Of a stretch of DNA of 35,407 nt, positions 29,853 through 35,407 are shown one piece after another. A program made the position numbers and the translations under genes. The notes beneath the pieces were generated by a model that was not told where the DNA came from, did not search any database, and saw nothing but the letters and a program-made list of their open reading frames with translations. This DNA is from Clostridia bacterium. Lineage in GTDB: Bacteria; Bacillota; Clostridia; UMGS1883. The stretch's first letter is position 1; each line of letters opens with the position of its first letter. Location of the stretch: assembly GCA_021202495.1 (NCBI GenBank), contig JAJQCX010000053.1, positions 1 to 35,407 on the forward strand, written 5' to 3'.

Positions 29853-31070
29853 ATGATCAAAGTTACGGAGCTTAAAAATTCGCTCAAGGTCGTCTGTGAA
29901 AAAACGGCGGCGCAGAGCGTCTATGTCGGCGTGTGGGTCAAGGCGGGCAGCGGCAATGAAACGCTTGACGAATGGGGGATAAGCCATTTTATCGAGCACA
30001 TGGTTTTTAAGGGTACGACAAACCGAACCGCGCAGGAAATCAGCGAGCAGACCGATTTTGTCGGCGGCCAGTCAAACGCGTTCACCTCGCGCGACTGCAC
30101 CTGCTTTTACTGCCGCACACTGCCTGAGGATTTGGAGCTTTCGTTTGACATTCTTTCCGATATATACCACAATTCCCTTTTGGACAAATCCGACGTCGAT
30201 TTGGAGCGCGGCGTTATCAAAGAGGAAATAAATATGCTTGAGGACTGCCCTGAGGATTTGGTGCAGGACAGGCTGCTCGCCGCAATGTATCAAAACCACG
30301 CCATGGGTCGCGAAATTGCGGGCAGCGCCGAAAGCGTGGATAAAATAGACGCTCGTCTCATGCGTGATTATATGCGCCGCTACTACACCCCCGACAACAC
30401 GGTTATAACAATTTGCGGCGCGTTTGACGAGGCTGAGGCAATCGCTCTTGCCGAGAAATATTTTTCGCATAGCACGCTTCACTTTTCGGGAAAGAGAGCG
30501 GAAGTGCCGCCCTTCACGCCCGTTTCGTGCAAATGGACAAAGGAGACGGAGCAGACGCATCTTTGCATTACATATCCGTCCTTTTCCGGCTTTGACAAGC
30601 GGCTTTACGCGGTTTCGGCGCTCAGCAACATTTTCGGCGGCAGCATGTCGAGCCGTCTTTTCCGCACCGTGCGCGAGGAGCGCGGCTTGTGCTACAGCAT
30701 TTATTCCTACGCCTCACAAACGCCCGTTTCGGGGCTCTTTGCGATATATGTCGGGCTTAACCAAGCCTGCCTTGACGAGGCGGAGAATATAATAGCCTCC
30801 GAAACGGCGCGCCTTTTAAAGGACGGGATAACGGATTACGAGCTACAAAAGGGAAAGGCACAGCTCAAAGCCTCCATGCTGATGGACATGGAAAACCCCG
30901 CCTCGCGAATGAGCCTTTTGGGACGCGATTTGCTGCTCTACGGCGAGGTTCGCCCGGTTGAACAGATTGCAAATCTTATCGACAGCGTGACAAAGCGCGA
31001 CATCGAGGACGCCGCGCACGCGATTTTTGAGCAAAAGCCCGCGCGGGGAATAATCATAAACGACAGATAA
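29853..31070 (+). CDS. M16-family zinc peptidase (YmxG-like)
   Basis: A 405-residue processing-peptidase-like enzyme. The inverted zinc motif HFIEHMVFKGT (HxxEH, about residues 45-55) is followed by the distal Glu in ERGVIKEEINMLEDCPED. The second half is the catalytically inactive-type M16 C domain (FGGSMSSRLFRTVREERGLCYS). Such proteins lie downstream of pnp in many Firmicutes; the natural substrate is unknown. It starts 20 bp after the pnp terminator with an AGGATGTGAT ribosome site. It ends at a bidirectional terminator. Confidence 0.93.
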   Translation: MIKVTELKNSLKVVCEKTAAQSVYVGVWVKAGSGNETLDEWGISHFIEHMVFKGTTNRTAQEISEQTDFVGGQSNAFTSRDCTCFYCRTLPEDLELSFDILSDIYHNSLLDKSDVDLERGVIKEEINMLEDCPEDLVQDRLLAAMYQNHAMGREIAGSAESVDKIDARLMRDYMRRYYTPDNTVITICGAFDEAEAIALAEKYFSHSTLHFSGKRAEVPPFTPVSCKWTKETEQTHLCITYPSFSGFDKRLYAVSALSNIFGGSMSSRLFRTVREERGLCYSIYSYASQTPVSGLFAIYVGLNQACLDEAENIIASETARLLKDGITDYELQKGKAQLKASMLMDMENPASRMSLLGRDLLLYGEVRPVEQIANLIDSVTKRDIEDAAHAIFEQKPARGIIINDR

Positions 31071-31076
31071 AAAATG

Positions 31077-31113
31077 CGCATCAAAGAAGTTTTGCCTCTT
31101 TGATGCGTTTTTT
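31077..31113. terminator. Bidirectional intrinsic terminator
   Basis: CGCATCAAAGA (31077-31087) and TCTTTGATGCG (31097-31107) followed by TTTTTT; A run on the other side. Its two-way form implies a convergent gene on the minus strand. Confidence 0.88.
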
Positions 31114-31114
31114 C

Positions 31115-31282
31115 TCATTTTTCTTCTTCGGGGAAACAGGATTTGCCGTACCAAATAGGCTCAAAATCCTTTTCATCATTCAGCGGAATTTCCTTTGCCC
31201 TCTCCGCCTTCGGAAACGGAAACGCGGCGGCGGCTTCTATCGGCAGCGGATATGTCACATAAAAAACCTTGGGCTCATCCAA
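31115..31282 (-). CDS. Small hypothetical protein (55 aa)
   Basis: A minus-strand ORF that ends just before the bidirectional terminator. With a TTG start at 31282 it has AAGGAGG (31291-31297) at ideal spacing and gives a 55-residue acidic, Pro-rich protein with the stretch FYVTYPLPIEAAAAFPFP and an end EPIWYGKSCFPEEEK. An ATG at 31309 extends it by nine residues but has no ribosome site. I know no family. The terminator and codon quality support it; shortness is the doubt. Confidence 0.45.
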   Translation of the reverse strand: MDEPKVFYVTYPLPIEAAAAFPFPKAERAKEIPLNDEKDFEPIWYGKSCFPEEEK

Positions 31283-31286
31283 AGCG

Positions 31287-31333
31287 AAAACCTCCTTTTT
31301 GTGGTTCATATATATGAATCCGAAGGAGGTTTT
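31287..31333. repeat. Nested palindrome between the small ORF and the restriction gene
   Basis: Outer arms AAAACCTCCTT (31287-31297) and AAGGAGGTTTT (31323-31333) are perfectly complementary; the centre is the 14-bp palindrome TTCATATATATGAA (31305-31318). The left arm contains the ribosome site of the small minus-strand ORF, so it could hide it in RNA. Confidence 0.6.
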
Positions 31334-31367
31334 ATGACATGAGGAAGCATGAATTTGATTGCCGCAG

Positions 31368-32153
31368 TTATTCTCCGAATCCGATATATGTTCCAAATCC
31401 GAGCATATACAGAGCTAATTCAAAAGAACCTTCCTTGCTTTCGGCAATTTTTTTCAATTCGTCAATAACCGTATCGTTTGGTGTTGCCACCGAATCTGAA
31501 GATTGAAGCACATCCTCTATAACAGCGGGCAAAACCATACACATTCGGTAAAATGCATCAGGCTGTCCGGTAACCATTTTATAGAATTCATCCATACTGA
31601 CGCGGCGAATTCTGCGGTGCTTTTGTTTTACTCCGTCAACCGTTACTTGCCATGTTATGTTTTGAGACCTTTTGGCTATTGCTTCTACTAAGCAGCAGGC
31701 GCAATCATCATCTGACAACAATTGCCCTTGCATTTTAATGTATGTTTTTCCGCTTGACGCGGAATTCATCGTATTATGCTTATTTTTCATTTCAACATAC
31801 ACAGTTTTTACTTTGCCACATTCGGGTATTTCTATTCCGCTTTCCTGTGTAAAAATCACATCCCAGCCCGCCGACGGTACGGTACAGCCGGGCATATATT
31901 GAAAAATGCGCTGATGAAAATACCCTATGTCATTATTGTTTGACTTGTCTCGCTGCCTGAAAATTTCGTTTTTTATAATTTCGTCCCAAGTGTAACAATA
32001 AACGGTCTTGTCAAAAATAAGTTTAATGGGGTCAACGATGTTGCTGTTAAATTTCGATAAGTCGTAGGGAGCGAGTTTTTCGCCATAGTGTTGTATGGTC
32101 ATTTGAACATGATGGCGAAAATCCTGTTCGGATATAAAGCTTAAATTCCACAA
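31368..32153 (-). CDS. Type II restriction endonuclease, Eco47II/Sau96I-like (predicted GGNCC)
   Basis: A 261-residue enzyme. FISEQDFRHHVQMTIQHYGE at the N terminus, RQRDKSNNNDIGYFHQRIF (about residues 68-86) and the catalytic block GWDVIFTQESGIE... followed by VYVEMKNKHNTMNSASSGKT match the Eco47II family, which cuts GGNCC. The D...ExK nuclease residues (WDVI; VEMKNK) are present. The start is TTG at 32153, overlapping the methyltransferase stop by 13 bases, with only a weak ribosome site, so translation is likely coupled; this ensures methyltransferase is made first. AT-richer than the flanks, suggesting acquisition by transfer. Confidence 0.85.
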   Translation of the reverse strand: MWNLSFISEQDFRHHVQMTIQHYGEKLAPYDLSKFNSNIVDPIKLIFDKTVYCYTWDEIIKNEIFRQRDKSNNNDIGYFHQRIFQYMPGCTVPSAGWDVIFTQESGIEIPECGKVKTVYVEMKNKHNTMNSASSGKTYIKMQGQLLSDDDCACCLVEAIAKRSQNITWQVTVDGVKQKHRRIRRVSMDEFYKMVTGQPDAFYRMCMVLPAVIEDVLQSSDSVATPNDTVIDELKKIAESKEGSFELALYMLGFGTYIGFGE

Positions 32154-33205
32154 TTCAATCCATCCAATCCTTTTTTTATTTCAAGAGCAATATCATATGC
32201 CAAATTAACCGGCACAGCGTTTCCGACTTGTTTATATTGACTGCCAACACTTCCGCAGAAAGTCCATTCGTCGGGGAAAGACTGGATGCGCGCATTTTCC
32301 CGCACGGTGAACGGACGGGGTTCTAACGGATGACACCTTTCGGTTTGCTTTTGTGTAGGTGAGGTCAAAACCGCTAAAGACGGTTCGTCCATACTCATTC
32401 TGCGTAAAATGCCGGTTCGTCCGCCTCCCATATTCCAACAGCTTTTCATATATGCTTTGGCGATATTCTCCGGAATGTCGCGCCAATAGCCGCCCGGAGG
32501 TACAAGCGCAAAAATGTCACGCTTATATTTGGAATACTGCACGCCCAAGCTATCCGGAACATCTTGCAAAACATCGCGCAAAATGGGCTTGTATTCGTGA
32601 GGCTTTGGAAATTCAATTTTAATTTTATCGGTTAAATCACTGCGAATGCCTATTGTAATAAGCCTCTCACGTTTTTGTGCATTTCCATAATCCCATGCGT
32701 TCAGAACCTTTTTCTGAATTGTATATCCGGCATTTCTAAAAACATTTGTTATTGTGGCATAAGTTTTTCCACCGTTATGAGTTAATAATCCGCGCACATT
32801 TTCAAACAGAAAAGTTTTAGGCTTTAATTTTTCCAAAAAAACAGCATAATGATAGAACAACGTTCCTCTCGTATCCTCTAATCCCAGCCGCTTTCCGGCA
32901 TATGAGAACGCTTGACACGGCGCACCACCGGAGAGCATATCAAGTTGTCCGACTTCAAGATTGAAATATTCGGGCAAGTCCAAAGGCGAGATGTTCGCTA
33001 TATCGTCACAAATAACATTCCACTCAGGGCGGTTTAATTTCAAAGTATCTGCGGCATCCTTATCCAATTCTATTAAAGCAAGTGTGTTAAAGCCGGATTT
33101 TTCAATGCCGAGAGCCAGTCCTCCCGCACCTGCGAATAATTCAATAGTGGTGTAATCACGCTTGACGGGTGCAAGCGGTGTGTTTGAGCATAACTGCTTT
33201 TCCAT
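32141..33205 (-). CDS. DNA cytosine-C5 methyltransferase of the restriction system
   Basis: A 354-residue C5 methyltransferase. Motif I IELFAGAGGLALGIE (about 22-36), motif IV GGAPCQAFSYAGKR with the catalytic PCQ Cys (about 92-105), motif VI LFENVRGL, motif VIII KRERLITIGIR, and motifs IX-X RENARIQSFPDEW and GNAVPVNLAYDIA. It methylates the site cut by the partner nuclease, probably GGNCC. ATG at 33205 follows GGAGGGCG, behind a promoter TTGAAG-17-TATAAT (33251-33279). Full length. First gene of the two-gene transcript. Confidence 0.93.
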   Translation of the reverse strand: MEKQLCSNTPLAPVKRDYTTIELFAGAGGLALGIEKSGFNTLALIELDKDAADTLKLNRPEWNVICDDIANISPLDLPEYFNLEVGQLDMLSGGAPCQAFSYAGKRLGLEDTRGTLFYHYAVFLEKLKPKTFLFENVRGLLTHNGGKTYATITNVFRNAGYTIQKKVLNAWDYGNAQKRERLITIGIRSDLTDKIKIEFPKPHEYKPILRDVLQDVPDSLGVQYSKYKRDIFALVPPGGYWRDIPENIAKAYMKSCWNMGGGRTGILRRMSMDEPSLAVLTSPTQKQTERCHPLEPRPFTVRENARIQSFPDEWTFCGSVGSQYKQVGNAVPVNLAYDIALEIKKGLDGLNCGI

Positions 33206-33250
33206 ATTTGAACGCCCTCCAAGACAAAAGGTCGTCTATTCTTAGTATTT

Positions 33251-33279
33251 ATTATACCTCAAGATGTCAAACGCTTCAA
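33251..33279 (-). promoter_or_regulatory. Promoter of the restriction-modification pair
   Basis: Minus strand -35 TTGAAG (33274-33279), 17-bp spacer, -10 TATAAT (33251-33256). Confidence 0.7.
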
Positions 33280-33300
33280 GCGCGAAATGTAAATGTTTCG

Positions 33301-35265
33301 TCAGCTCACATCAATCATTTCAAGGTAGCTTTTGCCGAACTTGGCTATGTGCTCTTTTCTGCCTTGTAAATTGTCGCCTAAAAGCAAATCAAACGTATCG
33401 CTCGTTTTTTGCGCGTCCTCGGGAGTTACCAAAATGAGGCGGCGGGTTTCGGGGTTCATGGTCGTCTGCCACATCATTTCGGGCTGGTTTTCGCCCAAGC
33501 CCTTGGAGCGCTGAATGTTTATCTTTTTGCCGTCCAGCTTTTGCAGAATGTCCGCCTTTTCTTTGTCGCTGTAGGCAAAATATGTGTCGTCGCCGCAGGT
33601 TATTTCAAAAAGCGGGGATTCGGCGATATAGACCTTCTCCTTTTCGATAAGCGTCGGCATGAGGCGGTAAATCATCGTGAGAATGAGCGTTCTTATCTGA
33701 AAGCCGTCGACGTCGGCATCGGTGCAGATGATGACCTTTGACCAGCGCAGCATGTCAAGGTCGAACGAATTGAGCTCGCGGTTGTGCTTTGATTTTACCT
33801 CGATTCCGCAGCCCAAGACCTTAACGAGGTCTGTTATGATGTCGCTTTTGAAGATTTTTTCAAAATCCGCCTTGAGGCAGTTTAAAATTTTGCCGCGAAC
33901 GGGCATGATTGCCTGAAATTCGCTGTCGCGGCCGAGCTTGCAGGCGCCGAGAGCGGAGTCACCCTCAACGATGTATACCTCGCGCTTGCTGACGTCCTTG
34001 CTGCGGCAGTCGACAAATTTTTGTATTCTGTTTGTGATGTCAATCGAGCCTGTCAGCTTCTTTTTGAGGTTGGCGCGTGTTTTTTCCGCGGTTTCGCGGC
34101 TGCGCTTGTTCAAAAGAATTTGGTCGGCAATTCTGAGCGCATCGGCGCGGTTTTCGATGAAATATACCTCCAGAACGTGGCGGAGGAAATCGTTCGTAGC
34201 CTCTTGAATAAACTTGTTTGTAATGCTTTTTTTCGTCTGATTTTCGTAGCTGACAACGGTTGAGAAGCAGTTTGTCACAAGAATGAGACTATCGGTGATG
34301 TCGTCAAACGTAATCTTCGATTCGTTTTTGTTGTATTTGCCTTCGTTTTTGATGAAATTGTCAATCGCGAACGTAAATGCGCTTTTCGCCGCCTTTGCGG
34401 GAGCGCCGCCATGCTCGAGAAAGCTTGAATTGTGGTAATATTCAATCACGTTCACGTCGTTTGAAAAGCAGAACGCCGCCGAAAGCTTGACCTTGTAGTC
34501 CTTCATGTCCTCGCGGTCGCGGCCTACCCTCTCGCCCTCGGAAAAATGAACGTCGGTGAAGCGCTTGTCGCCGCAGAGCTCCGCAACGTAGTCGACAATT
34601 CCGTTTTCGTATTTATATTCAAATTTTTCGCCCTTGTAGTCAAGCTTGAACAAAATGCCCGAATTTACGACCGCCTGACGCTTTAGCGTCTCCTGAAAAT
34701 AGGAAAGGGGAATGTCAATGTCGGTAAAAACAGCCGTGTCGGGACGCCATTTTATCGTCGTGCCGGTGAAGCGGTAACGCTTTTGCTCTTTGTAGAGCCC
34801 GCCCACGTTTTCGCCCTTTTCAAAATAAAGCTTGTGTTCATAGCCGTCGCGGTTTATAACGACGTTCATGTATTCCGCAGCAAACTGTGTGGCGCAAAGA
34901 CCCAAGCCGTTTAGACCGAGCGAATAGAGATAGCTTTCGTTGTCGCCCTTTTCATATTTGCCGCCCGCGTAAAGCTCGCAAAAGACGAGCTCCCAGTTGT
35001 AGCGCTGTTCCTTTTCGTTCCAGCCGACGGGAATGCCGCGTCCGTAGTCCTTGACCTCGACGCTGTTGTCGGCAAAATACGAGATTTCGATTATGGAGCC
35101 GAAGCCCTCCTTTGCCTCGTCGATTGAGTTTGAGACTATTTCAAAAACGCTCTGTTCGCACCCGTCGATGCCGTCCGAGCCGAAAATGACGCCGGGACGC
35201 TTGCGCACCTTGTCGGGACCCTTGAGAGCGACGATGCTTTGATCGTCATATACTTTTTTTGCCAT
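33301..35265 (-). CDS. Divergent type IIA topoisomerase ATPase subunit (GyrB/ParE paralogue)
   Basis: A 654-residue protein with complete GyrB/ParE layout: GHKL ATPase (FEIVSNSIDEAKEGFG; DYGRGIPVG; AGGKYEKG), transducer, and TOPRIM domain (EVYIVEGDSALGACKLGRD; CTDADVDGFQIRTL; RSKGLGENQPEMMW). Catalytic Glu and DxD are kept. It departs from housekeeping enzymes at strong consensus sites: GVIFGSDG for the usual GMYIGS, GLNGLG for GLHGVG, and EGDSALGA for EGDSAGGS. This suggests a second paralogue rather than the main GyrB. The partner GyrA/ParC-like gene would lie downstream of 33301 but is absent here; the RM pair is there. The ATG at 35265 follows AAAGGAAC. Confidence 0.88.
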   Translation of the reverse strand: MAKKVYDDQSIVALKGPDKVRKRPGVIFGSDGIDGCEQSVFEIVSNSIDEAKEGFGSIIEISYFADNSVEVKDYGRGIPVGWNEKEQRYNWELVFCELYAGGKYEKGDNESYLYSLGLNGLGLCATQFAAEYMNVVINRDGYEHKLYFEKGENVGGLYKEQKRYRFTGTTIKWRPDTAVFTDIDIPLSYFQETLKRQAVVNSGILFKLDYKGEKFEYKYENGIVDYVAELCGDKRFTDVHFSEGERVGRDREDMKDYKVKLSAAFCFSNDVNVIEYYHNSSFLEHGGAPAKAAKSAFTFAIDNFIKNEGKYNKNESKITFDDITDSLILVTNCFSTVVSYENQTKKSITNKFIQEATNDFLRHVLEVYFIENRADALRIADQILLNKRSRETAEKTRANLKKKLTGSIDITNRIQKFVDCRSKDVSKREVYIVEGDSALGACKLGRDSEFQAIMPVRGKILNCLKADFEKIFKSDIITDLVKVLGCGIEVKSKHNRELNSFDLDMLRWSKVIICTDADVDGFQIRTLILTMIYRLMPTLIEKEKVYIAESPLFEITCGDDTYFAYSDKEKADILQKLDGKKINIQRSKGLGENQPEMMWQTTMNPETRRLILVTPEDAQKTSDTFDLLLGDNLQGRKEHIAKFGKSYLEMIDVS

Positions 35266-35289
35266 GATTTGATGTTCCTTTCGATGAAA

Positions 35290-35407
35290 TGACATCGCAC
35301 ACTGAAAAGAGCGCAGAGAAAACGCTTGCGTTGTCTCTGCGGAGGGGGAGCGGGGGAGGAAATGCCCCCGCATAAAATCGTCAAAAACCAAAGCGTCTTT
35401 GGTTTTT
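35290..35407. repeat. Triple-hairpin dispersed repeat, copy B (runs off window)
   Basis: Same sequence and orientation as 2866-2984. The first stem is CGCAGAGA...TCTCTGCG instead of CGCCGAGA...TCTCGGCG, a compensated C-G to A-T change. Here it lies directly upstream of the topoisomerase gene rather than after a gene. Confidence 0.85.

Noticed and set aside
31335-31396. Longer start at 31396 for the small minus-strand ORF
   Set aside because: It would overlap the restriction gene's end and has no ribosome site; the TTG at 31282 is better placed.
31368-33205. Depletion of GGNCC sites as support for the restriction specificity
   Set aside because: GGNCC sites such as those near 15293 and 18269 are present and I cannot compute a meaningful depletion by eye.

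Overview
The window (about 50% GC, tightly packed, Shine-Dalgarno led genes, TTGACA/TATAAT promoters with 17-bp spacers) looks like the chromosome of an anaerobic, gut-type Firmicute, probably an uncultured clostridial lineage. Evidence is the mix of FeoB with its Cys-rich companion, Rex, rpsO-pnp-M16 peptidase synteny, HdrABC/FlxABCD flavin-based electron bifurcation genes and many small GC-rich hairpin repeats. No tRNA, rRNA or CRISPR array was seen.

Layout. 1-1,100: the 3' end of an iron/metal block (feoB, FeoB-associated peptide, a heavy-metal-binding HMA protein and an overlapping 33-residue membrane peptide). 1,098-3,900: a 5'-truncated HxlR regulator next to a MATE exporter whose promoter still carries a perfect palindrome, a hairpin-rich repeat, and a YczE-type membrane protein. 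3,904-6,304: MerR and LysR regulators overlapping by ATGA, a divergent PQ-loop membrane protein and a small hypothetical. 6,355-9,350: an AspT/YidE-type exchanger and an IS110-family insertion sequence with a candidate bridge RNA.

9,360-21,466 is the core. Reading on the minus strand: rex (frameshifted at an A7 run), a malate/lactate dehydrogenase-family enzyme with the malate-type Arg, class II fumarase, then hdrB-hdrC-hdrA-flxD-flxC-flxB-flxA and a soluble fumarate-reductase-like pair (Fe-S subunit and flavoprotein). Together they read as oxaloacetate to malate to fumarate to succinate, with NADH oxidation through FlxA, bifurcation at HdrA and fumarate as the proposed high-potential acceptor, which would also yield reduced ferredoxin. 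The AspT-type exchanger just beyond the IS element may have been the dicarboxylate transporter of the same unit. The enzyme families are recognised; their coupling into an electron-bifurcating fumarate reductase is my inference and the main discovery candidate.

21,540-25,300: LysR regulator, secreted protein, KDPG aldolase, then a compact locus that looks like an undescribed type I toxin-antitoxin system (22-residue hydrophobic peptide with a sequestered perfect Shine-Dalgarno and a convergent small RNA), followed by an unpaired AbrB-type protein. 25,389-31,070: housekeeping genes cls, rpsO, pnp and an M16 peptidase, with a 230-bp terminal-inverted-repeat element between rpsO and pnp. 31,115-33,280: a small ORF and an AT-richer type II restriction-modification pair of the Eco47II/Sau96I (GGNCC) kind. 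33,301-35,265: a divergent GyrB/ParE paralogue, preceded by a second copy of the hairpin repeat found at 2,866.
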